Assembly: GCF_018130385.1 (NCBI RefSeq)
Contig: NZ_JAFCLU010000011.1
Coordinates: 1-64,000, forward strand
Source: Bradyrhizobium sp. AUGA SZCCT0283
GTDB taxonomy: Bacteria; Pseudomonadota; Alphaproteobacteria; Rhizobiales; Xanthobacteraceae
Direction of reading: 5' to 3'
Length of the DNA: 64,000 nucleotides
Positions 8,138-16,325 of this stretch are shown one piece after another. How positions within the stretch are numbered: position 1 is the first letter of the stretch; each line of letters begins with the position of its first letter. The notes under the pieces are model-generated. The model had not been told where the DNA came from. It searched no databases and was given only the letters and a program-made list of their open reading frames with translations. The position numbers and the translations under genes are program-made.

Positions 8138-9154
8138 ATGAAAAACAGGATGTGGAGCGCCTGCGCGGGCGCCGTTGCGATGCTGATGTTGCTGCCGGAC
8201 GCGCCGGCATCGGCCCAGCAGAAGTCGGAGATCACGCTGTCGCGGCAGCCGGGCATTTTCTACATGCCCTCCCACATCATGGAAAAGAACAAGCTGATCG
8301 AGAAGCACGCCGCTTCCCTCGGCGTTCCCGGCGTGTCAACCAAATGGATCAATCTGAGCGGTGGCGGCGCGCAGACCGATGCCTTGCTTGCCGGCAGCGT
8401 CGACATCCTCAACACCGGAACCGGCAATCTGCTGCTGCTGTGGGATCGCACCCGCGGCGGCGTCAAGGGCATCGTCGCCACCTCGGCGCAGCCGATGACG
8501 CTGATCAGCCGTGATCCGAATATCAAGTCGATCAAGGATTTCGGCCCGAACGACAAGATCGCGGTGCCCACCGTCAAGGTCTCGACGCAGGCGATCGTGC
8601 TGCAGATCGCGGCCGCCGAAGCCTTCGGCGCCGACCAGTGGTCCAAGCTCGACGTCAACACCGTGCAGCTCGGCCATCCCGACGCCTATGTGGCGTTGAC
8701 CAACGCGCAGCACGAGGTGCGTAATCACTTTTCGATTCCGCCGTTCACGTTCCTCGAACTGAAGAACGTCCCCGGCGCGCATGTGGTGCTGTCGTCGCCC
8801 GACGTGATGGGCGGCCCGCTCAGCCAGGCGCAGTTCTTCACCACCACCAAATTCGCCGACGCCAATCCGAAGATCGTGCAGGCGGTGCGCGATGCCACCA
8901 AGGAGGCGCAGGACCTGATCCGCAGCGACACCAAGGCTGCGGTCGAGATCTACAAGGAAGTCACCGGCGACAAGACCAGTGTCGACGATCTCCTGGCGTG
9001 GCTCAAGGAGCCCGGTATGATGGAATGGAACCTGCAGCCGCAGGGCACCATGAAATTCGCCGCCCATCTGTTCAAGGTCGGCACGCTGAAGACGATGCCC
9101 AAGGCCTTCACCGATTACTACCTGCCGGTCGCGCACGACCTGAAGGGTAACTGA
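8138..9154 (+). CDS. ABC transporter substrate-binding protein, NitT/TauT/SsuA type
   Basis: A 338-residue exported protein. Residues 1-26 form a Sec signal peptide ending ASA-QQ. The mature part has the family pattern: a short first strand, then LAGSVDILNTGTGNLLLLWD and PMTLISRDPNIKSIKDFGPNDKIAVP, as in nitrate/taurine/sulfonate binding proteins (NMT1/SBP_bac-like fold). It captures the substrate in the periplasm for the ATPase and permease encoded next. NitT/TauT importers usually carry nitrogen or sulfur compounds, but the operon here degrades sugar acids, so an aldonate or related acid is the more likely ligand. The ligand cannot be read from sequence. Confidence 0.88.
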   Translation: MKNRMWSACAGAVAMLMLLPDAPASAQQKSEITLSRQPGIFYMPSHIMEKNKLIEKHAASLGVPGVSTKWINLSGGGAQTDALLAGSVDILNTGTGNLLLLWDRTRGGVKGIVATSAQPMTLISRDPNIKSIKDFGPNDKIAVPTVKVSTQAIVLQIAAAEAFGADQWSKLDVNTVQLGHPDAYVALTNAQHEVRNHFSIPPFTFLELKNVPGAHVVLSSPDVMGGPLSQAQFFTTTKFADANPKIVQAVRDATKEAQDLIRSDTKAAVEIYKEVTGDKTSVDDLLAWLKEPGMMEWNLQPQGTMKFAAHLFKVGTLKTMPKAFTDYYLPVAHDLKGN

Positions 9155-9159
9155 TCGAC

Positions 9160-9924
9160 ATGGCCGCGCTTCTCGACGTCAGTGACGTAACGCTGCGCTA
9201 CAAGACTTCGAGCGCGGTCGTGACTGCGACCGAGCGGGTCAGCTTCACGGTCGCTCGTTCCGATCGCTTCGTGCTGCTCGGCCCCTCCGGTTGCGGCAAG
9301 TCGACGCTGTTGAAGGCGGTCGGCGGCTATATGACGCCGAGCGAAGGCAAGATGCGGATCTCGGGCCGGGAAATATCGGAGCCGGGCGCCGACCGCATGA
9401 TGATCTTCCAGGAGTTCGACCAGCTGCTGCCGTGGAAGACGGTGCTGGAAAACGTGATGTTTCCGCTGTTGATGACGCGCCGCCTGCCGCGCAAGGACGC
9501 GGAGATGCGGGCGCGGGCCTATATCGAGAAGGTCAGCCTCACCCGCGTCGTCGATTCCTATCCGCACACGCTGTCGGGCGGTATGAAGCAGCGCGTGGCG
9601 ATCGCGCGCGGCATGGCGATGGAGCCGGATATTCTCCTGATGGATGAGCCGTTCGCCGCCCTCGACGCGCTGACGCGGCGCACCTGCCAGGACGAGCTGC
9701 TGCAGCTCTGGGCGGAAACAAAATTCACCGTTCTGTTCGTCACCCATTCGATCGCCGAGGCGATCAAGATCGGCAACCGCATCCTGCTGCTGTCGCCGCA
9801 TCCCGGCCGGGTCAAGGCCGAGGTCGTCGACGTCGACCAGGTCTCCAGCGAGGACGGCAGCGCCGCTCGGCTGGAAAAGCAGATCCACGATCTCTTGTTC
9901 GCCGACGCCGTGACGGCACACTAG
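9160..9924 (+). CDS. ABC transporter ATP-binding protein, NitT/TauT type
   Basis: A 254-residue ATPase with all motifs intact: Walker A LLGPSGCGKST (about residues 43-53), Q-loop MIFQEFDQLLPWKTV, signature LSGGMKQRVAIARG and Walker B ILLMDEPFAALD, then the H-loop VTHS. The QLLPWKTVLENV wording is typical of SsuB/TauB-type ATPases. It starts 5 bases after the binding protein gene and powers import through the permease encoded 11 bases downstream. Confidence 0.95.
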   Translation: MAALLDVSDVTLRYKTSSAVVTATERVSFTVARSDRFVLLGPSGCGKSTLLKAVGGYMTPSEGKMRISGREISEPGADRMMIFQEFDQLLPWKTVLENVMFPLLMTRRLPRKDAEMRARAYIEKVSLTRVVDSYPHTLSGGMKQRVAIARGMAMEPDILLMDEPFAALDALTRRTCQDELLQLWAETKFTVLFVTHSIAEAIKIGNRILLLSPHPGRVKAEVVDVDQVSSEDGSAARLEKQIHDLLFADAVTAH

Positions 9925-9935
9925 GGGAGCGCATC

Positions 9936-10799
9936 ATGGGTGAAGCAAGGATCCTGCTGCGCGATGCCGCTGACCTGACCGCGACCGTGCCGGCCGAAGT
10001 CGAACGCAAGCTCAGCGTGCTGGAACTGCTGTGGAACGACGGCTTCGTCCGAAAGACGGTCATCATTCTCTTTCTCGCCACGGCGTGGGAGGTCTACGGC
10101 ACCATCCTCGACAATCCGCTGCTGTTTCCGACCTTCCACGATACGATTCTGACGATGTTTGACAAGGTGCGCGACGGAACCATTCCGATGCGCGCCTGGG
10201 CGTCGTTAAAAGTGCTGTTCATGGGCTACGCCGCCGGCATCATCCTCGCGGCTATCTTCACCATTCTCGCGATCTCGACCCGGATCGGTACCGACTTCCT
10301 TGAAACCATCACGGCGATGTTCAATCCCTTGCCGGCGATTGCGCTGCTGCCGCTGGCGCTGATCTGGTTTGGCCTCGGCAATGGCAGCCTCGTCTTCGTG
10401 TTGATCCATTCGGTGCTGTGGCCGGTTGCGCTCAACACCCATTCCGGCTTCAAGAGCGTATCGAATACGCTGCGCATGGTCGGCCGCAATTACGGCCTGC
10501 GCGGCCTGCCTTACGTCGCGCGCATTCTCATCCCTGCCGCCTTCGGCTCGATCCTGACCGGCCTGAAGATCGGCTGGGCGTTCGCCTGGCGCACGCTGAT
10601 CGCGGCCGAACTCGTGTTCGGCGTGTCGTCGGGGCAGGGCGGTTTAGGGTGGTTCATCTTCGAAAACCGCAATCTTCTGGATATACCCGCGGTGTTCGCC
10701 GGCCTGTTGACGGTGATCGTGATTGGCCTGATCGTGGAAAACCTGATCTTCCGGACGATCGAGCGCAACACCGTTCAGAAATGGGGCACCCAGTCATGA
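9936..10799 (+). CDS. ABC transporter permease, NitT/TauT type
   Basis: A 287-residue membrane protein with about six helices. The EAA-like coupling loop reads MVGRNYGLRGLPYVARILIPAAFGSILTG (given in part), followed by GLKIGWAFAWRTLIAAEL, as in SsuC/TauC permeases. The N-terminal 35 residues are cytoplasmic. The stop overlaps the start of the dehydratase gene (ATGA at 10796-10799), which indicates translational coupling of uptake with catabolism. Confidence 0.93.
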   Translation: MGEARILLRDAADLTATVPAEVERKLSVLELLWNDGFVRKTVIILFLATAWEVYGTILDNPLLFPTFHDTILTMFDKVRDGTIPMRAWASLKVLFMGYAAGIILAAIFTILAISTRIGTDFLETITAMFNPLPAIALLPLALIWFGLGNGSLVFVLIHSVLWPVALNTHSGFKSVSNTLRMVGRNYGLRGLPYVARILIPAAFGSILTGLKIGWAFAWRTLIAAELVFGVSSGQGGLGWFIFENRNLLDIPAVFAGLLTVIVIGLIVENLIFRTIERNTVQKWGTQS

Positions 10800-12532
10800 C
10801 CAAAAACAAGAACCCCGCCGACCTCCGCAGCGCGCGCTGGTTCGCGCCCGACGATCTCCGCGCCTTCGGCCACAGGTCGCGCGCGATGCAGATGGGCTAC
10901 GCGCCCGAAGAGTGGAAGGGCCGGCCGGTGATCGCGATCCTCAACACCTGGTCGGACGCGCAGCCCTGCCACATGCACTTCAAGAGCCGCGTCGACGACG
11001 TCAAGCGCGGCATCCTGATGGCGGGCGGTTTCCCGATGGAACTGCCGGCGCTGTCGCTGTCGGAATCGTTTTTGAAGCCGACCACCATGCTTTACCGCAA
11101 CATGCTGGCGATGGACGCCGAGGAATTGCTGCGCGGCCACCCCGTCGACGGCGTCGTGCTGATGGGCGGCTGCGACAAGACCACGCCGGGCCTGCTGTTA
11201 GGGGCCACCAGCATGAACCTGCCGACGATCTATCTTCCCGCCGGGCCGATGCTGCGCGGCAACTGGAAGGGCAAGACGCTGGGTTCGGGCTCAGACGCCT
11301 GGAAATACTGGGACGAGCGGCGCGCCGGAAAAATCTCCGACAAGGACTGGGTCGATGTCGAGGCCGGCATCGCCCGCAGCTACGGCACCTGCATGACCAT
11401 GGGCACCGCGTCCACCATGACGGCGATTGCGGAATCGATCGGCATGACCTTGCCGGGCGCGTCTTCCATTCCCGCCGCCGACGCCGGCCACATCCGCATG
11501 GCCTCGGAATGCGGCCGCCGCATTGTCGAGATGGTGTGGGAGGATCTGACGCCGAACAAGATCCAGACCCGAAAAGCCTTCGAGAACGCGATCACGGTGG
11601 CGATGGCGATGGGCTGCTCGACCAACGCGATCATCCATCTGATCGCGCAGGCCCGCCGCGCCGGCCAGGACATCGGGCTCGACGATTTCGAAAAGGCCAG
11701 CCGCAAGGTGCCCGTCATCGCCAATGTGCGGCCGAGCGGCGATAAATATCTGATGGAAGACTTTTTCTATGCCGGCGGCCTGCCGGGCCTGATGAGCCGT
11801 ATCAGGGAGCATCTGCATCTCGACGTCATGACGGTGACCGGCCAGACGCTCGGCGAAAATATCGCGCGCGCCGAAGTCTATAATGACGACGTCATCCGCA
11901 CGGTCAAGGATCCGATCTATGCCGAGGGCGCGCTCGCCGTGCTCAAGGGTAACCTTGCGCCCGACGGCTGCGTGATCAAGCCGAGCGCCTGTGAGCCGCG
12001 CTTCCTCAAGCACACCGGGCCGGCGCTGGTGTTCGACGATTACCCCTCGATGAAGAAGGCGATCGACGATCCGAATTTGGATGTTACCGCCGATCATGTG
12101 TTGATCCTGCGCAATGCCGGGCCGCAGGGCGGGCCTGGCATGCCGGAATGGGGCATGCTGCCGATCCCGACAAAGCTGGTGAAGCAGGGCGTGCGCGACA
12201 TGGTGCGGCTGTCGGACGCGCGCATGAGCGGCACCAGCTACGGCGCCTGCATCCTCCACGTCTCGCCGGAGTCTTACATCGGCGGGCCGTTGGCCTTGGT
12301 GCGCAATGGCGACAAGATCACGTTGGACGTCAACGCCCGCACCATCAACCTCGATGTGCCGGAGGCTGAGCTCGCAAAGCGCCGCGCCGCATGGAAAGCG
12401 CCGGAGCCGCGCTACGAGCGCGGCTATGGCTGGATGTTCACCCGCCACATCAAGCAGGCCAATGAAGGCTGCGACTTCGATTTTCTGGAGACTGGTTTTG
12501 GGGCGCCGGTGGAGGAGCCGTCGATTTACTAG
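10796..12532 (+). CDS. Sugar-acid dehydratase, IlvD/Edd family
   Basis: A 578-residue enzyme of the family holding dihydroxyacid, phosphogluconate, L-arabinonate and D-xylonate dehydratases. Candidate [2Fe-2S] cysteines are C58 (SDAQPCHMHF), C126 (GGCDKTTPG) and the Cys in SYGTCMTMGTAST (about 200). Length and wording (WSD-x-x-PC, MSGTSYGACILHVSPE, GGPLALVRNGD) fit the pentonate dehydratase branch better than IlvD or Edd proper. Expected reaction: an aldonate gives a 2-keto-3-deoxy acid. The ATG at 10796 overlaps the permease stop. Together with the lactonase and the semialdehyde dehydrogenase this suggests a Weimberg-type route; the exact sugar is unknown. Confidence 0.88.
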   Translation: MTKNKNPADLRSARWFAPDDLRAFGHRSRAMQMGYAPEEWKGRPVIAILNTWSDAQPCHMHFKSRVDDVKRGILMAGGFPMELPALSLSESFLKPTTMLYRNMLAMDAEELLRGHPVDGVVLMGGCDKTTPGLLLGATSMNLPTIYLPAGPMLRGNWKGKTLGSGSDAWKYWDERRAGKISDKDWVDVEAGIARSYGTCMTMGTASTMTAIAESIGMTLPGASSIPAADAGHIRMASECGRRIVEMVWEDLTPNKIQTRKAFENAITVAMAMGCSTNAIIHLIAQARRAGQDIGLDDFEKASRKVPVIANVRPSGDKYLMEDFFYAGGLPGLMSRIREHLHLDVMTVTGQTLGENIARAEVYNDDVIRTVKDPIYAEGALAVLKGNLAPDGCVIKPSACEPRFLKHTGPALVFDDYPSMKKAIDDPNLDVTADHVLILRNAGPQGGPGMPEWGMLPIPTKLVKQGVRDMVRLSDARMSGTSYGACILHVSPESYIGGPLALVRNGDKITLDVNARTINLDVPEAELAKRRAAWKAPEPRYERGYGWMFTRHIKQANEGCDFDFLETGFGAPVEEPSIY

Positions 12533-12552
12533 CTGGAATACACCACTGCGAG

Positions 12553-12609
12553 CGAAGCGAAGCAATCCATCTCACGGCACAAAGAAAGAATGAATTGCTT
12601 CGTCGCTTC
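12553..12609. repeat. Imperfect inverted repeat in the dehydratase-lactonase gap
   Basis: GAAGCGAAGCAAT at 12553 is mirrored by GAATTGCTTCGTCGCTTC ending at 12609, giving an imperfect hairpin. The same GCGAGCGAAGCGAAGCAATCC wording recurs in degenerate form near 27095-27116, so this is a dispersed repeat rather than a gene-specific site. It fills most of the 167-bp gap before the lactonase gene. Confidence 0.6.
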
Positions 12610-12699
12610 GTTCCCTTGCGCAAACGCTTCGCGTTTGTCGCAGGCAATGGCGTTCGAAGAGCCGATACCAAACAAAAAGCATCACAGGGAGAACAACCA

Positions 12700-13791
12700 A
12701 TGACCATGTCTCGACGTAATCTGCTCGCAGGGGCCGGCGCCGCTGCTGCTTCCACGCTTCTCGCGCGCAGCGCGGCTGCGCAATCGTTTCCGTTCACGCC
12801 GAACCAGCGCTATCCCGATCCGGCCGTGCAGATCCTCGATTCCAGCTTCGCGAAATACCGGATCTATTCCTCCACGGTCGAGCAGGTCGCGACCGGCATG
12901 CGCTGGGCCGAGGGGCCGGCCTACTTCCCCGAAGGCGGCTATCTGCTGTTCTCCGACATCCCCAACAACCGCATCATGAAGTTCGACGAGAAGACCAACC
13001 AGACCAGCGTCTTCCGCGCCAACGCCAACTATGCCAACGGCAACGCGCGCGACCGCCAGGGCCGGCTCGTCACCTGCGAGCATTCGGTCACCCGCCGCGT
13101 CACCCGCACCGAGAAGGACGGCAAGATCACGGTGCTGGCGGATAAATTCGAGGGCAAGCGGCTGAACGCGCCGAACGACATTGTCGTGAAGTCCGACGAC
13201 ACGATCTGGTTCACCGATCCGCTGTTCGGCATCAATGGCGAGTGGGAGGGCAAGAAGGAAAAGCCCGAGCAGGCCACCACCAACGTCTATCGCCTGACCA
13301 AGGACGGTAAGCTCAGCGCCGTCATTACCGACATCGTCAATCCCAATGGGCTCGCCTTCTCGCCCGACGAGAAGAAGCTCTATGTGGTGGAATGGAAGGG
13401 CACGCCGAATCGCAGCATCTGGAGCTTTGACGTCAATGCCGACGGCACGGTGGGCGGCAAGACCAAGCTGATCGACGCCGCGGATCAGGGGGCGCTCGAC
13501 GGTTTCCGGGTCGATCGCGACGGCAATCTGTGGTGCGGCTGGGGCTCCAACGGCGCGCTGCAACCCGAACCGACCGACGTCGGCGGCCGAAAAGTGTTCC
13601 AGCTCAAGGGCAAGCCGGAGGACCTCGACGGCGTGATGGTGTTCAGCCCCGCCGGCAAGCCGCTGGCGCACATCCGCTTGCCGGAACGCTGCGCCAATCT
13701 CACCTTCGGCGGCCCGAAGAACAACCGCCTCTACATGACGAGCTGCCACTCGGTCTACGCGCTTTACGTGGAGTCGCATGGGGCGGTGTGA
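12700..13791 (+). CDS. SMP-30/gluconolactonase-family protein with twin-arginine signal
   Basis: A 363-residue six-bladed beta-propeller. The metal-site residues are visible: Glu in RWAEGPAYFPEGG, Asn in NAPNDIVVKSDD and Asp in GLAFSPDEK-type and DGFRVDRDGNL segments. Residues 1-28 look like a Tat signal (SRRNLLAG, then an Ala-rich stretch ending AAAQ), so the enzyme should act in the periplasm. It probably opens a sugar lactone to the free acid before import by the adjacent ABC system. ATG 12700 is preceded by AGGGAGAA; the upstream in-frame extension would spoil the signal peptide. Confidence 0.88.
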   Translation: MTMSRRNLLAGAGAAAASTLLARSAAAQSFPFTPNQRYPDPAVQILDSSFAKYRIYSSTVEQVATGMRWAEGPAYFPEGGYLLFSDIPNNRIMKFDEKTNQTSVFRANANYANGNARDRQGRLVTCEHSVTRRVTRTEKDGKITVLADKFEGKRLNAPNDIVVKSDDTIWFTDPLFGINGEWEGKKEKPEQATTNVYRLTKDGKLSAVITDIVNPNGLAFSPDEKKLYVVEWKGTPNRSIWSFDVNADGTVGGKTKLIDAADQGALDGFRVDRDGNLWCGWGSNGALQPEPTDVGGRKVFQLKGKPEDLDGVMVFSPAGKPLAHIRLPERCANLTFGGPKNNRLYMTSCHSVYALYVESHGAV

Positions 13792-13797
13792 GTCACC

Positions 13798-13903
13798 CGT
13801 CGTTCCGGGGCGATGCGAAGCATCGAACTATGGTGCGCAATTGCGCACCTGAGAACCTCGAGATTCCGGATTCGCTCGCTGGCGCGAGCGCTCCGGAATG
13901 ACG
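13798..13903. repeat. REP-like palindromic element, copy 1
   Basis: The element begins CGTCGTTCCGGGGCG and ends CTCCGGAATGACG, so the ends are inverted copies of one another. The centre holds the small hairpin GGTGCGCAATTGCGCACC. Related copies lie at 23128-23246 and 61064-61170. It fills the gap between the lactonase and RraA-like genes and could act as a processing or attenuation hairpin in the operon mRNA. Confidence 0.8.
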
Positions 13904-13923
13904 ACCAAGAAAGCGAGAATGAA

Positions 13924-14643
13924 ATGACAAAACTAAGCGACGCCACCCGCAACAAGCTGAGGACGGTCTCCACCGCTACCGTCGCCACCGCGCTGTTCAA
14001 GCGCGGCTTTCGTATCCAGATGATCCAGGATGTGCATCCGCTCGGTCCCGATCAGCCGGTGCTGGTCGGCGAGGCCTTTACGCTGCGCTACATGCCGGCG
14101 CGGGAGGATCTCAATAAGATCGACGTGTTCCGTGATCGCGGCCACCCGCAGCGCAAGGCGATCGAGGATTGTCCTGTTGGCGCGGTGCTGGTCATGGACA
14201 GCCGCAAGGATGCCCGTGCCGCCTCCGCCGGCGCCATCCTGGTGACGCGGCTGATGCAGCGCGGCTGCGCCGGCGTGATCACCGATGGCGGCTTTCGCGA
14301 TTCCGCGGAAATCGCGGCTCTCGGCTTCCCCGCCTACCACCATCGCCCGAGTGCGCCGACCAATTTGACGCTGCATCAGGCGATCGAGATCAACGTCCCG
14401 ATCGGCTGCGGCGACGCGCCGGTATTCCCCGGCGACGTCATCCTCGGCGATCGCGACGGCGTCATCGTGATCCCGGCGCATCTGGCGGATGAGATAGCGG
14501 ACGAGGCGGTCGAGATGACTTCGTTCGAGGATTTTGTTACGGAGGAAGTGCGCAAGGGCCGCTCGATCCTGGGCCTCTATCCCGCAACCGACGAGCAGAC
14601 GCTGAAGGATTTTGCTGCTTGGCGCAGGGCCAACGGACGATAG
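13924..14643 (+). CDS. RraA-like protein (HMG aldolase/decarboxylase superfamily)
   Basis: A 239-residue protein of the RraA fold. The active-site motif of the class II-like aldolases appears as VITDGGFRDSAEIAALG (R and D in GGFRD), and PIGCGDAPVFPGDVILGDRDGVIVIP is the usual closing segment. It is longer than the 161-residue E. coli RNase E inhibitor, so it is more likely an enzyme acting on 2-keto acids (4-hydroxy-4-methyl-2-oxoglutarate aldolase or oxaloacetate decarboxylase type). In this operon it sits between lactonase and semialdehyde dehydrogenase, where a 2-keto-3-deoxy acid dehydratase or aldolase would be expected. That role is inference. Confidence 0.85.
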   Translation: MTKLSDATRNKLRTVSTATVATALFKRGFRIQMIQDVHPLGPDQPVLVGEAFTLRYMPAREDLNKIDVFRDRGHPQRKAIEDCPVGAVLVMDSRKDARAASAGAILVTRLMQRGCAGVITDGGFRDSAEIAALGFPAYHHRPSAPTNLTLHQAIEINVPIGCGDAPVFPGDVILGDRDGVIVIPAHLADEIADEAVEMTSFEDFVTEEVRKGRSILGLYPATDEQTLKDFAAWRRANGR

Positions 14644-14698
14644 TCTTCTATTCCCGGACGCGCGATCCAGAAACGACGTAACAGTGGAGGAACCACCC

Positions 14699-16141
14699 AT
14701 GCTGATGTTCAACAATTTGATCGACGGCGAATGGTTGTCCGATGGCGCTCGCGCGCCGAACGTCAATCCATCCGATACCAAGGACATCGTTGGCGAAGCC
14801 GTGCGCGGCACGCGTGGGCAAGCCGAGGCTGCGATTGCAGCTGCCAAAGCGGCGTTTCCGGCATGGTCGCGATCGACGCCGCAAGCGCGCTACGACATCC
14901 TTAAAAAGGCGTCGGACGAAATCTTGGCCCGCAAGGACGAACTGGGCCGGCTGTTGTCGCGCGAGGAAGGCAAGACGCTGCCGGAAGGCGTCGGCGAAGT
15001 CGCGCGCGCCGGCCAGATCTTTGCGTTCTTTGCCGGCGAATGCCTGCGGATGGCCGGTGAGAAACTCGCTTCCGTGCGCCCCGGCATCGACATCGAGATT
15101 ACACGCGAAGCGCTGGGCGTTGTCGGCCTGATCACGCCGTGGAATTTCCCGATCGCCATTCCGGCCTGGAAGATCGCCCCGGCTTTGGCCTATGGCAATA
15201 CCGTGGTGATCAAGCCTGCTGATCTTGTTCCGGGCTCGACCTGGGCGCTGGTCGATATCCTGCATCGCGCCGGCATCCCGAAGGGCGTGCTCAACCTTGT
15301 GATCGGGCGCGGCTCGGAAGTCGGCGCGGTCCTGCTTGAGCATCCCGATGTTGCCGCGATCAGCTTCACCGGCTCGGTGGCCACCGGCCAGAAGGTCGCT
15401 GCGGCCTGCATCGCCTCGCGGCCGATGAAGAAGTTTCAGCTCGAAATGGGCGGCAAGAATCCGCTGGTCGTGCTCGACGACGCGGATCTGAAGGTCGCCG
15501 TCGAATGCGCCGCCAACAGCGCGTTCTTTTCTACCGGCCAGCGCTGCACCGCTGCCTCGCGGCTGATCGTCACCGCCGGCATTCACGACAAATTCGTTGA
15601 GGCCCTAACCGAGCGGATGCGCGGCCTGAAGGTCGATGACGCGGTGAAGGCCGGTACCGATATCGGCCCCGTCGTCGATCAGAGCCAGCTCGATCAGGAT
15701 CTCAAATATATCAGTATCGGCAAGGACGAAGGCGCCAAGCTCGCCTTCGGCGGCGAGCGCCTCAACCGCGAGGCGCCCGGCTTCTACCTGCAGCCGGCGT
15801 TGTTCACCGATGTGAGCAACAACATGCGGATCGCGCGCGAGGAGATCTTTGGGCCGGTGGCCGCGGTCATCCGGGTCAAGGATTATGCCGAAGCGCTGGC
15901 GACCGCGAACGACACCGATTTCGGCCTGTCATCCGGCATCTGCACCACCAGCCTGAAATACGCCAGCGACTACAAGCGCAATTCCGAAGCCGGCATGGTG
16001 ATGGTCAATCTACCGATCGCCGGCGTCGATTACCACGTTCCGTTCGGTGGCCGAAAAGGCTCCAGCTTCGGCGCCCGCGAGCAGGGCCGCTACGCCGCCG
16101 AATTTTATACGACGGTGAAGACAGCCTACACGATGCCATGA
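14699..16141 (+). CDS. NAD(P)-dependent aldehyde dehydrogenase, probable alpha-ketoglutaric semialdehyde dehydrogenase
   Basis: A 480-residue aldehyde dehydrogenase. Catalytic Glu is in FQLEMGGKNPLVVLDDADL and catalytic Cys in FFSTGQRCTAASRL; the cofactor loop FTGSVATGQKV and VGLITPWNFPIAIPAWKIAPAL are also present. Its wording is closest to the KGSADH group that oxidises 2-oxoglutarate semialdehyde to 2-oxoglutarate in Weimberg-type pentose and glucarate routes. It is the last gene of the sugar-acid operon. ATG 14699 follows GTGGAGGA; an upstream in-frame start adds 29 unrelated residues. Confidence 0.88.
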   Translation: MLMFNNLIDGEWLSDGARAPNVNPSDTKDIVGEAVRGTRGQAEAAIAAAKAAFPAWSRSTPQARYDILKKASDEILARKDELGRLLSREEGKTLPEGVGEVARAGQIFAFFAGECLRMAGEKLASVRPGIDIEITREALGVVGLITPWNFPIAIPAWKIAPALAYGNTVVIKPADLVPGSTWALVDILHRAGIPKGVLNLVIGRGSEVGAVLLEHPDVAAISFTGSVATGQKVAAACIASRPMKKFQLEMGGKNPLVVLDDADLKVAVECAANSAFFSTGQRCTAASRLIVTAGIHDKFVEALTERMRGLKVDDAVKAGTDIGPVVDQSQLDQDLKYISIGKDEGAKLAFGGERLNREAPGFYLQPALFTDVSNNMRIAREEIFGPVAAVIRVKDYAEALATANDTDFGLSSGICTTSLKYASDYKRNSEAGMVMVNLPIAGVDYHVPFGGRKGSSFGAREQGRYAAEFYTTVKTAYTMP

Positions 16142-16153
16142 GGGCCTTCACCT

Positions 16154-16176
16154 CACCCGGCGCATAGCGCCGGGTG
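16154..16176. terminator. GC-rich hairpin between convergent genes
   Basis: CACCCGGCGC and GCGCCGGGTG form a perfect 10-bp stem with an ATA loop, 13 bases after the dehydrogenase stop. There is no T-run, so it is not a classical intrinsic terminator, but its place between two convergent genes suggests transcription ending or mRNA protection. The rest of the gap up to 16325 holds only a small dyad near 16275-16288. Confidence 0.55.
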
Positions 16177-16325
16177 AGAGGCTGATTCATGTATCGTCGC
16201 TATGCGACCTTTAAGAGCGGGCGGCTCGGTTGTTGTTGTCCGGGGGTTGATTGCGCATGCTCATCTGCAAATCGTCTACGTTTGTAGATCGTATCCAGAT
16301 TAATCCTCAGTGCATTGGAATCAAT

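Noticed and set aside
16275..16288. TCTAC-GTTT-GTAGA dyad as a BlaI/CopY-type operator
   Set aside because: It is short, lies between convergent genes with no promoter to control, and no BlaI-type regulator is present.
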